A DNA stretch of 64,000 nucleotides from Shinisaurus crocodilurus. Lineage: Eukaryota > Chordata > Lepidosauria > Squamata > Shinisauridae. The stretch covers positions 83,979,691-84,043,690 of the forward strand of contig CM037877.1 of assembly GCA_021292165.1 (NCBI GenBank), read 5' to 3'. The translations under genes and the position numbers were made by a program. Shown here one piece after another: positions 42,366 to 57,735 of the stretch. Numbering within the stretch: position 1 is the stretch's first letter; every line of letters begins with the position of its first letter. The notes beneath the pieces are model-generated. The model worked only from the letters and a program-made list of their open reading frames with translations. It did not search any database and was not told the origin of the DNA.

Positions 42366-44254
42366 GAATACTGACAGACAGGGACAGGTCTAGATGGTTT
42401 GCCCTCATATGTTTATATGTTTCACATATGCTGGATGACCAAGCTGCCTGGCTATGACACAGAGCTAAGCTTACACTCCTGCTTGACTTACCTGAGATGC
42501 CATGCTGCTTGCTTTTCAGCTGAAATGACCAGAGACAGGCACCACTGTTTCAAAGGGTGTGTATTTGTGAAACTGACTCAGCCAGATTGCTGCAGTTTTT
42601 GCTCTTAAAAATCCTTAGATGCTCCAGGAAGTGGGGAATAAGAAAATGCTACTTATCATGAGTTTTATCCAACAGAACGGTCACACCAGATCATGCTGCC
42701 TAACACATCAGCTGTCCTAGACTGTATGAAGTGTTATGAGAACCTAAACAATTGGTTCGACCACAGAGCATGGGAGTACACAGAAAATGAATATATATAC
42801 TATGTTTAATGACAACTGTACTATGCTACTTCCCTCCAAGTCTTTGAAAAACTGTGTATATAGCCTTTTGGTGCATCAATTCTACATTTTATACACTCAG
42901 CATATAGCACACAGATAAGGATGCAGTCAGAATAATTTGCTTCATAGTAAGAATTGCATTCTTCCAAACATCCTACCAATTTTCTGCACAGACACGTTTA
43001 CAAAAGGTGATCTCTCTCCCTCTCCCTGTGTGTGAGTGTAGCAATATTAAATATTTTCTCTGTAAACCAACCAACCAACCAACCAGAATGAGTGGTATTC
43101 TGTTATTTGGGTTTCAGTAAAAGCTAGTTCCATTTATTTCAGAGGGAAAACAGTTGCTAGAAGGTAAAAGGCAGTGGCAAGTCAGGAGGCTTATGTTTGG
43201 TAATTTTAGCACAAGACGTAGCTTTTACGGCAGCAGTATATGACTGTCTAGAGTGCAATGAAAATGGATAAAGCTGAATCCTTCCCAGGAAGAGTTATAA
43301 TTAAATAGTTATTCCTCCATTTCAATCTGTTCTGCCCAGTTTTCCTTCCTTATTTCATATTTAATTATTACAACAACCAAAATCCTATGTCCTCACCCTT
43401 TGAGACTTTGTGAATGTGTTTATCAAAAATATCATCACTTCTCTTTAAAGTAGCTATCCTGTGTTAAATTTCACCTTTTCTCCAGGACAAAATATTGTAG
43501 TTTGATCATGGGAAAGCAGTATATCCCTTCATCAGAAGCACTATCTTATTAAAAGACATCTGCATCTCATGTAACAAAAACTCACACATTTATTGAGCCT
43601 TTAGAAACATGTTTTTTTAAGCAGCTGATTCACAAGTTAGAATATGTTGCATTTATTGGGTGGGAGCGGGGGACAGGAATGATTTAAAAAAACCAACAAC
43701 AGTTCCCTTTTCCACTGCCAAACCATGTCAGTTAGCCATATGTTTCCCATTATTGGTGAGTGGTTCATCATATGTACTGATGGGATTGATACACAAAATC
43801 AGAGATGACTGAGAACCTTCAAATTAGAAGTGTGTGTGCAAGTGTGAGAGCAAGTAATGGGTGAACCTTACTACACTGAATTCCCTCCCTCTCTGGGATG
43901 ACTGCTACTATCACCTGCCTGGTGGGTGTTATCTAGGCAGCATTGTAGAAGGCACTGCAAGAACTTGACCAGTGGAGCAAACTGGCACCTTCCCCACATT
44001 GAGTGATATGGAAAAAGCAAGTGGTGGTGGTCAGGGGAGTGATGCACATTGAGAGAACATCCTGGAAGCCAGTAGAGGCCAGAGTGGAAGTGATGTGCAA
44101 GCCTATCACATGGTGCTCATCACCTTGGCAGCACCTTTCTCCAGATAGGCTGAAAGTGTGTGAGTGAATCTTCTTCTTACAGACACCAGGCACCACTAGC
44201 CAAAGTAAAACCACTGCAAGAAGAGAGAGGATAAAGATTTTTCATAAACGATAA
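42366..44254. other. Non-coding stretch
   Basis: A short (CCAA)n lies near 43065-43084. Otherwise nothing is recognised. Confidence 0.4.
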
Positions 44255-44480
44255 GTCTACCAATGGGTACTGGTCATGCTGGCTATATATTACTTCCATT
44301 ATCAGAAGCAGTATGCCTCTTAATACCAGGTACTGGGGAACATGAGTGGGAAGCTCCTATTGTACTCATGTCCTGCTGGTGGGCTTCCCATAGGCATCTG
44401 GTTGGCCATAGTGGGAACAGAATGCTGGTCTGGATAGGCCTTTGGCCTGATCCAACATGTCTCTTCGTATGTTCTTATGA
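44255..44480 (+). mobile_element. CR1 LINE 3' end fragment
   Basis: TGGTTGGCCATAGTGGGAAC, then AGAATGCTGGTCTGG and CCTGATCCAACATG followed by TATGTTCTTATG is the CR1 3' untranslated text, matching 57500-57735. Confidence 0.82.
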
Positions 44481-47690
<3,210 letters not shown>

Positions 47691-47776
47691 GTCCAATCCT
47701 ATGCACCTTTACTTGGGAGCAAGCCCCACTGTGTTCAATGAGGCTTGCTCCCAGATGTATAGTTTGGTTTTGATCC
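47691..47776. mobile_element. Squamate foldback MITE
   Basis: CAATCCTATGCACCTTTACT, then GGGAGCAAGCCCC, with the inverse GGCTTGCTCCCAG further on. Same family as 48849-48938. Confidence 0.7.
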
Positions 47777-47840
47777 TATGCACACATTACATGCAGTTGC
47801 ATGATTATTTCCCTCTGTGTGCGCATATGTGTGTGTGCAC

Positions 47841-47843
47841 GTG

Positions 47844-47912
<69 letters not shown>
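47841..47912. repeat. Compound microsatellite (GT)n(GA)n(CA)n
   Basis: A GT run is followed by a GA run and a CA run. The GT and CA parts are complementary, so a single strand can fold with GA in the loop. Confidence 0.93.
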
Positions 47913-47914
<2 letters not shown>

Positions 47915-47917
<3 letters not shown>

Positions 47918-48848
47918 AGCTGCAATCAAGAGTGGGAAAACTGTCAGGAAGGTATTTTCCTTCCTCTGATTTTGTCTGCTCAAAACTGCCCCCCTCTTAC
48001 CTGCTTTTGCACCTACAGACAAATGGCAGGAAAAGGTTAAGCAGCCCCTCATCCTTATGCTCTCACTGTCAAGTTACAGGTCCTGAGGCTTTGTTTCAGT
48101 AAAACAAAACAAAACCCACCAAAAACTGTTCAGGTGAAGAATCACTGAATGGTAGGTTTTTTATAGTTTGGCCCTTATTACACCTGTACATGTTGCAGGG
48201 AACCACAGCCCATCACAGCTGTTTGCCATATGAACACATGGGGAGAAAGATGCATGTAGCCACTTCAGAATTGACTGTGTACACCAGTTGTACACATGTG
48301 CTTCTCCATTACGTTCTTAATTCATAATGTGACCTTCAGATTCATGAAGCCATTCTTCTTGGTATGAGCACTAATCTTAACTTTTCACTGACAGACTTCA
48401 AAAATGATCCAATTATTTTTGCTGCATATATTTAAATGTTGATGCCATCAGTTGATTATATGTAGTGATTTTCAACCAAAAAATATAAAAGATAGTTGTG
48501 GTATGGGCTATCTAAAATGTGTTATAGTTGAGTTTTTAGCTTAGTTTTCCTGAGGCCCATGACTAGTTATTGCAGTAAATAGATTCAACTCTGCTGCAAT
48601 TCTGCCATGACTAGACACAAGAAATCTATTCTAGTATAAATTGCTGCTTCTTTTTGTTTTGACGGACAAGTGAATACACATGGGCAGTGTAAGGTAATGG
48701 GTCATAATGTGTATTATTCTTAAATGCAAGTGGATGGGTGCAGAAAACCAAATATGAAGTGCACATGTTTAATTTATAAGATAGAAAGCTCTTACAGAAT
48801 CAAAACAAGTTTTGGGGAAAAATGATTACAGCCAAAGTTCACTACTTA
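47915..48848. other. Non-coding stretch
   Basis: I see no gene or recognised repeat. Confidence 0.4.
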
Positions 48849-48938
48849 AAGTGCAGTTCTATACATGTCTACTCAGAAGTCAGTATTGGGTTCAGTGGGA
48901 CTTACTCCTAGGTTACTGTGTATAGGACTGCAGCCTTA
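48849..48938. mobile_element. Squamate foldback MITE
   Basis: GTGCAGTTCTATACATGTCT, then ACTCAGAAGTCAGT, with the inverse GGACTTACTCCTAGG, and TGTATAGGACTGCAGCC at the right end. The outer bases are CTTAA and TTAAG. Confidence 0.75.
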
Positions 48939-48939
48939 A

Positions 48940-51900
48940 GCATTCCCATGTTCCAAGAGGGAACAAGACATAACATGTGAAGGCTGATAAGCCCTTTCTA
49001 TTTAAATTTTGATGATGTTTTGATAAAGCAATATTGCACCCTGCATGCAAATCTTAAATAATAACATACACTTATATAAGTTAAAAGCAAGAATTATTGA
49101 TGAAACATAATGCATCTTGTATGCAACTTTTTTGTGATATAGAAATAATAAGATAAGGAGAGGGTCTCCATGAATAGATGGGACACTAACAATAAGGTTA
49201 GGGTTATGCAAGGACACTTTGTTTCTCTGCATAGTTGAGAGCACGCACTATCCTACAGGGAATGGAAAGGAGATGGAGTTTTAGGCTCCTTGGATAAGCT
49301 TCAGCAATGCTGGAAAAATACACATAGTATACTCTAAAAGGGACTGTTTTATCCATATTCATAATAATCTGGTAGCATTCACTTAAGGTGTAAGATTGTA
49401 ATGTGTCTCAGTATACAACTCACTAGCTTCTGTATTCAATTCATAACAATCTTGGAATTGGTCAATTTATAGAGACCAACACTTTTCTTCTCACCTTTGT
49501 CTTTTGGAATTTATATAAAAAATTCAGACAATTGCCTTTTACTGAGGCAAAACTTTCACAGACGTGTAATAGAAATTCACTTGTAGAAGTACCTCCACAC
49601 TTTGCTTTTAGCTTCTATCCCCCACCCCCGAAGTATGCTGCATTATAAGAACCTAGTCCTAGACCTAGGCGCTCTTTGTGCTCAATCAGCAGCAGCTAGT
49701 GGTGCTGCAAATTCAGTGTCACGCAAAAGCATCCTACAAGAGACTTCCCTAGTGTGAGAAGTGGGACAGAGAGGATGGCAAGCTTCACACCTTGTAACCA
49801 ATCCCAAGGCTTTTGAATTGGGCCCCCAGACTCCTGATGATAGCAAAGATTTGTGTAAGGGGATTTCCCTTTTGCTTTTACAGGTGAGGAATATAAAGCT
49901 GTCCTGCTCTGTCTTGCTTGCCTCACATAGGATGCCATAGCAGTTGATGTCATGCAAGCAGAAGCTTATACTACAGCAGCTCACTAGGGATGGAGAAGAA
50001 TTCTGGAAATTCTTCAGAACGACCCTTGAAATCAAATCCATTGCAAGTCAAGGCCATTCTCCCCACCCCTCCTACTTTCACTATGGATTGTAATGGCTCA
50101 TCTGTTAATTTCCGTCCTCCTCCATGTCTTTCCACACTTTCACAAATTTGGCAGGAGGAAAGGCCAAAAGCAAGGGGTGCCTCTAACTTCATGAATTCTG
50201 GGGAATTTTAGTTTGTTTTACTTCATGACTCATTGAGCAGATGTGTTGTATATATATATTATATACAACAACAACAACAACAACAACCTACTACTACTAC
50301 TACTACAACTACACATTTCAGAGTTAAGTGGAGGCTGTTTCTAAGAATCTTCACTTTGCAATAAAGACTTCTGAGCATGCTCAGGGCCTGCATTAATGAA
50401 TTTAGGAAGTGTGGTGTGTGTGTGTGTGTGTGTTTATACCTCTTGAATAATTTACCAGAAGGAGTAAAAGAAAAATACAGTTTCCAGAGTTCTTGTTGAC
50501 AATGTAGGATTTGCATATGCTCACAAGCCTTCCCTGAAGATTTCTGAGAATGGGATTAGCTTTGGGCTTTTGTAAAAGCTCTTGGCTCTCATTCCCTCCC
50601 CCTGCCACCACCATCCATTAACAAGAAAGTTTAGAGAAAGGGGAAACTTGTAGAGGAGCACCCCTGGGATGGGTCTTGCCAAGTTCTTAGAAAAAGTGTG
50701 AACTGCTTATGAGAATATTTCTCCAAAATATTCTCAAGACCCAGCCCACCTCAGTCAATATAGATGGGATTTGCCCATCACTACATCTTACAGGAGATAG
50801 GATCAGGCTGCCCACGTGATTATCTTTCAGACAGGAATATAGCTCACTGTGTTAGTACACTGGAGCCAAATGTGAAAGAAAAAATAAAATTAAACCTAGG
50901 GAAATGCTTCCCTCTGAAGAGCTGCATGACTACTTCTGTGTGCCCATTATGGCTTTATGTTTATTATTTTAGTAGCAGCAGCTCACCTGCATGGCAGGGG
51001 GTGGGAGAGAAATGCACAGCCGAGGGGGCTTGCAAAAGCCCAGGGCTCTCCCTGTTTTTCATCTTCTGCAATGAAGGCTTGCACTATTGCAAAGTGCTTT
51101 TGAAACTTAGGGGAATTTGGAAAGCTATTTATAATGCAGCATTGCAGAACTGACAGCTGCTGTTCAAAGGCAAAAAAAAAAGTAGTAAGTCAAATGAGCA
51201 TAAAGAAGACCTTGTTTTTTTGTTTTGGTTTTCTAAAGGAGCAAAAATCTTTGGATTATGGCAAAATTCTGAACCGTTGTGCAGGTTCCTTTGGATAATA
51301 TCAGTGCATTCTCCTGATGCACTTACTTTTTTTCTGTTCTTATGGCCTGTGGTTAAACAATACTTCTGACTGATAGAAAAGATATACTGAATTTTCAGAG
51401 CCAGACACAGCATATAATGTCCACCCCCACTATCAAATCTGGCTTCTTCCATATGTTTGTACGACAATCAGAAACCATCACAATTGCATTTTTCATCTTC
51501 AGTATGACAGTTCTGCAACAGACTTACTTTAGTTTAATTCCCTTCAATAAACAGTCACTGCATTAATATCCTAGTTATGTTATCATAGAGACTCATCCTA
51601 CAGGCTTCATGAAATTAATCATTTAATATTGAGCAGGTGATCTATAGGTTAATTATTCTCATATTGTATTAAACTATTAGACCATGCTTAGTTGCATGAA
51701 CTGACAGTGAATAGAATGTGGGACACAGTGGCCTGATTTTTATTAGCGAAGGAAGCATCATTCACAGATGCTGACAAGCTGGACCCTCTCCAGCTCTAAT
51801 TCCCGCATTTTCATTCCAGGCAAACTTATCTGTTGCAACCTACTTCATTAATACCCTCAATGTTTAGCAATGGTAATACAATCCTGTTTCTTTTAGTATT

Positions 51901-53357
51901 CCATTTTATTAACAGGCAAACAGAATACTGAGGAACTAGTAGGCTTTTAAAAGATAACATTATTGCAGATGCATTTAAAGGTTCAAACTAATTCATCTGT
52001 CAGTAGATCAAGGACTTGAACCCATAACCTTTTGGTATGTGAGTGAGGCCTAACTTAGTAAACTACTTAGAACTCTATGTGCTCAGGCCCAAGAACCCTC
52101 TTCAAGCGTAGAAGGAAACAAGGATGGGTAGCATGAGCTTGCTGCAGCTGCAAGACAATATGAAGTCTCTGGATTGGCCAGACCACTCATAAATACTAGG
52201 AATATTAGGAATCTGGCTTTCTGCTCTGTTGTTCTCCAGAGCAACCCTCCCATGATGTCCAGGTCTCATCAATATGTTGAACTGCTGAACTGTGCCGCTT
52301 GAATTCAATGGCAAACAAGGGGAGCTGTCCAGCGGGGCAAAGTACAGATTTCAGGAGAGGATTTCTGAGACCGCGGAGGAGCTGTCCAGCCAGGTAGTCT
52401 AGAGACAGGGAGCTGCTGAACAGACAAATCTCCCTATGCTGAAGTTATATATTTCCCACTGCTGCATCTTATCTACCACTGCTGTAGTCTCCCTCCCTCC
52501 TCTCCTAGGGCTGTTATCCCAGAGTCCCCACCAGCTTTTGTTGACTCCTCCAGCCCTGCAGCTACTGAGATCCTCTACAGCCAAGGCTGTGGGTGCCAGG
52601 GCACCAGTGACTCAGCTTTTTCCTCTGCGAATTGTCCTTCTTGGTCAGGTTCTAGTTGATCAGGCATGATATCAAGAGACTCTGGGTAGGATAACAGCAT
52701 TCCAGGTCTTGATCTGCTCACCCATAGCTTTGAATCCAGCCAAGTTCTAACATAATATTTCTAGCGTATTCTTGTAGTACTCACATCCTTTCAGTGCTCC
52801 CTTACTTAGACAAGTAAACAATTCTGTACTCAATGCATGCTTTTGTTTATCTTTGATGAAATGAGTGAACTTTCAAACAGTGGTTTCCACCCGTGGTCTT
52901 TCAACTTCTACCACTTCATTTTGTTCCTTTTTTAAAGTAATTTGTCCATTTCCTGATTTTGTTATCTACATTAGTAGAGCTTATTGAAGTGGCAATACTC
53001 ACTGCTTGTTGCATGTCACATCAAAATGCAGTCTCAGTTGTTTTTATGTCATAAATTAAAAAGCTGTTTTATTTGGGTTGGACAAAATTTGCATCTTCAA
53101 TTAAAGTCAATGTCCAGGTCTCAGCATCCTGGCTAAACAAGAGACGCCCTGGAGTGTATGTACCAAATGGGGAAGCAAAAGCCAGATGGAAGTGCTAATA
53201 GACTTTTTAAAAAGCTGATAAATATGCTGATGAAAAATAGTTAAGTAATATCATTAGAGAAGTGTCACTTTGAGGATTTAAGGGTCCTGTTGGAGAAATT
53301 GCAGCTGTAGCATCTCTGGAAAAGACAATCACATTTTATAAAGAAAAAATGTTAGGG
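48940..53357. other. Non-coding stretch with microsatellites
   Basis: (CAA)n then (CTA)n lie at about 50264-50310 and (GT)n at about 50411-50433. No gene is recognised. The short ORFs here show no family signature. Confidence 0.4.
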
Positions 53358-53358
53358 G

Positions 53359-53492
53359 GTCAGCCTTCTCCAATATGGTGTCCTCCAGATGTTTTGGACT
53401 ATAACTCCCACCATTCTTGACCATTGGTCAAGCTAGCTAGGGCTGGTGGGTGGGTGTCCAAAACATCTAGAAGGCATCAGATTGGGGAAAGC
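53359..53492. mobile_element. hAT-type MITE, diverged
   Basis: CAGCCTTCTCCAATATGG, CCAGATGTTTTGGACTATAA and the inverse GTCCAAAACATCTAG later show a palindrome related to 10939-11059. The target duplication is unclear. Confidence 0.65.
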
Positions 53493-53529
53493 TACCATAG
53501 GGAAAGATACTGTATATGCACAGAAAATA

Positions 53530-53780
53530 CAGTAATACCTTGGATTGCAAGCATAATTTGTTCCGGAACCGTGCTTGTAATCCAAAACACTCTTATATCA
53601 AAGCGAGTCTCTGGCGGGCATGAGCGGGGCCGATTTCAGCCCGCTCGAGGCGAGCGGTTACATCCCTACACTTGTATTGCAAGGCATCAGCTTGTTTATC
53701 AAGTCAAAATTTATTTTAAAAATTTGCGTGTCTTGCAAAACGCTCTCAGACCAAGTTACTTGCAATCCAAGGTATTACTG
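53530..53780. mobile_element. Tc1/mariner-type MITE, copy 3, with a foreign interior
   Basis: TA flanks at 53528-53529 and 53781-53782. Ends CAGTAATACCTTGGATTGCA and its inverse are the least diverged of the three copies. Between ATCAAAGCGA and CTTGTATTGCAAG the interior (about 53607-53668) is unlike copies 1 and 2 and matches the Helitron at 5569-5631. Confidence 0.88.
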
Positions 53781-53880
53781 TAAAACTATGGATTAAGGGG
53801 GAAGAAGACATACACAAATGGCTCCATATTCAATAGACTAGATTGATAGTCTATTACTGATCATGTACTGTTGTTGTTGT

Positions 53881-54317
53881 TTGCGCGTGTATAGGTGAGG
53901 TAAAGAAGAGCCAGACACAGAGTATATGGTTTCAAATCAGGGCCACATTTATTGAATTAAAGATCTGAGAAGGGTGAAGTGCGGTACTAACCTAGCCCGG
54001 CCATTGGCCATTGGCCGGGTAAAAACAAATATTTGGCGAATACATCCTAACCAAACCGGAGGCGGGATGGCCCGCCACCAGCCAGTTGCCCTCCATGTGG
54101 AGCTGGAGGGCCTTACAATCGTCGCCTTACTTTGGCGCCTCAAGGCAGCCAATGTAGGTGAGAAAGGTAAAACCCCAAAGACGTCCCAATCTCCCTCCTG
54201 CCAAGCCTCACAGCATTAGCGAGGTCAGCCTTGGGTAAACGTTACTCATCTTGAAAGGTGCCATTGGATGATCACCATCACCCTAAGCCATACTGCCTAA
54301 ACCCGCACTTCCCGCCA
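53881..54317 (-). repeat. B2 repeat of the Ngaro-like element
   Basis: 437 bp, starting TTGCGCGTGTATAGGTGAG on the plus strand. It matches 54707-55123 apart from a few substitutions and two short insertions. Confidence 0.9.
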
Positions 54318-54706
54318 ATGTGACCAATTTAGCTAAGATCCCCCTGGCGGGATCGAGATCGAATTCAAAAATTTCCCTACCCAGCTTCACAGTGTAGAGT
54401 AGGCGAAACGCGCCCATTGCCCCGGCAATTGAGACAATGAGCCAAAATTCCTACTCGGCCCCCAAACGGGCGGCCAGAGGAGCCTACACTGCTAACAGGG
54501 TGGGATGGGAGGGAGCCGGAAAACAGGAGCAAAAGAGACCGAGGGCGGGAACCCAGGTGCCTAAATAAGCCCTTTCCTGAGTCCCCACCCTAGTTGAGCC
54601 ATTGGCTCAGTATCTGTGACCAACCTGACCTGTTACCTGACTCCTCTCCTCTCCCCCACGTGCAAACCTTCTCCCCGGCCCCAGGTGAGGGGCCATTGGA
54701 AGTCTG
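54318..54706 (-). repeat. A2 segment of the Ngaro-like element
   Basis: 389 bp between B1 and B2. Its reverse complement is related to 59130-59490 (shared GCCGAGTAGGAATTTTGG and GGTCACATTGGCGG). Confidence 0.75.
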
Positions 54707-55123
54707 TTGCGCGTGTATAGGTGAGATAAAGAAGAGCCAGACACAGAGTATATGGTTTCAAATCAGGGCCACATTTATTGAATTAAAGATCTGAGAAGGG
54801 TGAAGTGCGGTACTAACCTAGCCCGGCCATTGGCTGGGTAAAAACCAATATTTGGCGAATACATCCTAACCAAACCGGAGGCAGGATGGCCTGCCACCGG
54901 CCAGTTGCCCTCCATGTGGAGCTGGAGGGCCTTACAATTGTCGCCTTACTTTGGCGCCTCAAGGCAGCCAATGTAGGTGAGAAAGGTAAAACCCCAAAGA
55001 CATCCCAATCTCCCTCCTGCCAAGCCTCATGGCATTAGCGAGGTCAGCCTTGGGTAAATGTCAGTCACCTTGAAAGGTGCCATTGGATGATCACCATACT
55101 GCCTAAACCCGCACTTCCCGCCA
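54707..55123 (-). repeat. B1 repeat of the Ngaro-like element
   Basis: 417 bp, the direct copy of B2. It ends just before the stop of the SGNH ORF on the coding strand. Confidence 0.9.
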
Positions 55124-55144
55124 CAGGGAAAGGCAAGCTATCGC

Positions 55145-55840
55145 TTAGTCGAATCTCCCCCACCTGCCCGATAAAAGAGCGAGCAGGGCCCTTCGCAGAT
55201 CTCCAATAAAAATATAATTACCTACCTCAGATAGGTGAACCCCATCCGGGTGATACAGCTCCCTCCGGGCCACGGATATCATAGGATGGGGAATACAAAA
55301 CCCAATCCCTCCTATGGCCCTACAAATTTCGCCGTTCACCTTTCTAACTGCCCTGTTTAAGGCCTTGGGCCAACTGAGGCGCGGTATCATGAACGACCAA
55401 AGGATCCGAACCCCCGGCCACCGGTGCCGGATGCATGCTATATCACATAGCACTTGCAGAATCAGGGCCTTGCCTTTCAACAAGCCCAAATCATTCCCCC
55501 CCAAATGGAGGACCAGGACATCTGGGGGGGATGAAAACTGGTCATCTGATTTGTCCTTCCTCCTTGTGGTCTGAGATAAACTGGTGACAGTAAAATTCAC
55601 AATATATTTGGTGGCTGTCATTAAAATAAAGTCTACTGTGTTGCCCTGAATCTTATTTAAAAAAAGTTTGGCAATTTTAATTGTTTTTGTGAAGGACTGC
55701 AACCAGTCCTTTACCTTAAGGTGAGGGATCAAAGGTGCCAAACTGCCACCTTTGACTCCATTGCCTTGAGGCTGATTCCCTCTGGGCCTCTTTCTTGACC
55801 TAGACACTGGACTTAGCATGGAACTGATAGAGAAACACAC
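55145..55840 (-). CDS. SGNH/GDSL-hydrolase-like protein of a retroelement, 5'-incomplete
   Basis: The 231-residue open frame has a clear SGNH-hydrolase core from about residue 105. It contains LVLHLGGND (Gly-Gly-Asn-Asp at 114-117, block III), SFMIPRLSWP near 149-158, and HPDGVHLS (Asp199, His202, block V with the catalytic Asp-His pair). The catalytic-Ser block I is not visible. Residues 1-100 (partly low in similarity to anything I recall) may be replaced or frame-shifted sequence. SGNH domains occur in Ngaro- and some CR1-type retroelements; their task there is unknown (perhaps ester hydrolysis at membranes). The start ATG at 55838-55840 is only the first Met of the open frame. Confidence 0.75.
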   Translation of the reverse strand: MCFSISSMLSPVSRSRKRPRGNQPQGNGVKGGSLAPLIPHLKVKDWLQSFTKTIKIAKLFLNKIQGNTVDFILMTATKYIVNFTVTSLSQTTRRKDKSDDQFSSPPDVLVLHLGGNDLGLLKGKALILQVLCDIACIRHRWPGVRILWSFMIPRLSWPKALNRAVRKVNGEICRAIGGIGFCIPHPMISVARRELYHPDGVHLSEVGNYIFIGDLRRALLALLSGRWGRFD

Positions 55841-57009
55841 ACACCATGTGGGGTAAAACCAGGAAAGTTTATTTAGGGTAAACCGGTTACAATAAAAGGT
55901 GGGAGATAAGGGAAAGGAATCGGTGGGGGGACACTTTGGTACACACAGTCAGAGCTACAAAATAACAATGCTATTCCCTCACTAAACACCCAGGCACTTA
56001 CACTTTACTTGGGGGGTTGCTCTTCCTTGGGCTTTGCCTCGGCAACAGCCCACTCCACGCTTCCTAGCACCAAGACACAACCACCACCAGAAGCCACGGG
56101 CTGGCTGTATAGCAGTTTTTTCCCTGCCCCCCCTTCGATAGCCTGACTCTCCTTGGCCAATCAGGACTGTTTCATCAGAGCTAGGTACAAGGGATGGGGT
56201 GCTTTCCAGGTGCGAGAAGGGTGATTTCCTGACCGTACCTGGGGTGCTTGACTGAAGGCCGTGGTTATTTACATACAAATGCGCAGCAGACTCTGAGGCG
56301 ACCCCGGGGGGGGGGCGAATGGGATTATGCATAGTTTACAGGAGATTTCCAGTCTCCGGCTTAGGCACAACGTATTACATGGTTTTTGTTAGGGAAAACA
56401 TAGGCGCAGCCATTTGCTTTTCTTCACAGTTTTATATTCCATGTATATGTTCATGTCTGAATACTGTAGTCCAGTTAACTACTATTCTCCTCTTTGCTGG
56501 ATTCAGTGTCCCTGGACTACTTACCTCTTTTTGCCTGAATTAATATGAGCATAAATTTAACTACCTATAAATACTGAAGTTGGTTGAATCCCAATTAAAG
56601 CACATTGTTGTGTGTAGCTATATTATGGAGAAAATGCATTCAGGGCCCTGTGTGATGCGAGCTAACCCTCCTTTGTTACCACAGCAACAGTCATTAGTCC
56701 CTATTGCAATATCCTGAGGACTGTGGGAGTGGCCTCAACTCTTGTTGCTTGCATGTGTTTGCGGTGGTCAAAAGCAGTAATAAGAAAAACAGCTGAACCC
56801 CACTTGCCTTTAGAATTAAATAATATATTTTAGAGAATCAGCCATGTCTTTCCATGGGCAGTGGGCTCAACAATTCTAAAATTGTTAAGGTATCTATAAT
56901 GTACCACTTGGGGCCTGGAAAAGGCAACTGGTGACAGTGCTCATCCTGTAAGATTCATCTTGTCACACACAGGAAGTCATCTATTTTAATCATTTACTCA
57001 ATTTGTATA
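55841..57009. other. Non-coding stretch, possibly LTR-like at its start
   Basis: 55835-56335 has an abrupt junction with the SGNH ORF, poly(A)-like TTTATT, GC-rich patches and a run of G (56307-56315). It could be part of another retroelement. The remainder is AT-rich without features. Confidence 0.35.
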
Positions 57010-57735
57010 TTTTCTGTAAGGCCAAATAAAACTGCAAGGTCATACTCCCCTTATACAAATCTATGGTGCAACCACACTTACAATACTGTGTACAGTTCTG
57101 GTCACTGCACATTAAAAAAAGGATATTACAGAGTTGGAAAAGTGCGGAAAAGGGCAACTAAAATGATCAAGGGGCTGGAGCTACTTCCATCTCAGGAAAG
57201 GTTACAACATCTGGGATTGGTTAGCTTAGGGGGGGGAAAGGCAAATAAGGGGAGACATGATAGAAGTGTACAAAATTTTGCATGGTGTGCAGAAAGTTGA
57301 TAGGGAGACATTGTTCCCCATTTCTCATAATACTAGAACCTGGGGTCATTCCATGAAGCTGATTGCTGGAGATTCAGAACCAATAGTAGGAAGTACTTCT
57401 TCACACAGTGCATAGTTAAACTATGGAATTCACTACCCCAAGATGTAATAATGGCCACCAATGTGAATGGCTTCAAAAGGGGATTGGACAAATTTATGGA
57501 GGATATGGCTATCAATGGCTACTAGTCCTGATGACTATACACTACCTCCAGTATCAGAGGCAGTATGCCTATGTACACCGGTTGCTGGGGAACATGGGCA
57601 CAAGGGTTCTGTTGCTGTCATGACCTGCTTGTGGGTTTCCTGTGGGCAGCTGGTTGGCCACTGTGTGGACAGAACACTGGACTAAATGGAACCTTAGTCT
57701 GAGACAGCATGGCTCTTCTTATATTCTTATTTCAA
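57010..57735 (+). mobile_element. CR1 LINE, 3' end of ORF2 and 3' untranslated region
   Basis: Translated text is typical of the CR1 polymerase C-terminus: QYCVQFW-like near 57080, VRKRATKMIKGLELLPSQERL (frame 57088-57300), then YFFTQ, LWNSLPQDV-like and GFKRGLDKFM-like text to 57500. The 3' untranslated region ends in TGGACTAAATGGAACC, GACAGCATGGCTCTTCTTAT and ATTCTTATTTC. Frame shifts, one in a G run near 57230, show it is dead. Confidence 0.85.

Larger units (their letters stand above)
53881..55840 (-). mobile_element. Ngaro-like tyrosine-recombinase retroelement, 3' part
   Basis: Reading leftward there is an SGNH-hydrolase ORF, then repeat B1 (55123-54707), segment A2 (54706-54318) and repeat B2 (54317-53881). 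B1 and B2 are near-identical in direct orientation. A B-A-B end is what Ngaro-type split direct repeats (A1-coding-B1-A2-B2) predict. The missing 5' part would carry A1, Gag, reverse transcriptase and recombinase; none is seen here. A solo A-B unit of the family lies at 59130-59936. Class is inferred from structure plus the SGNH domain; no recombinase was seen. Confidence 0.65.

Noticed and set aside
50264..50310. CRISPR-like or satellite array
   Set aside because: It is a simple (CAA)n(CTA)n microsatellite, without unique spacers.
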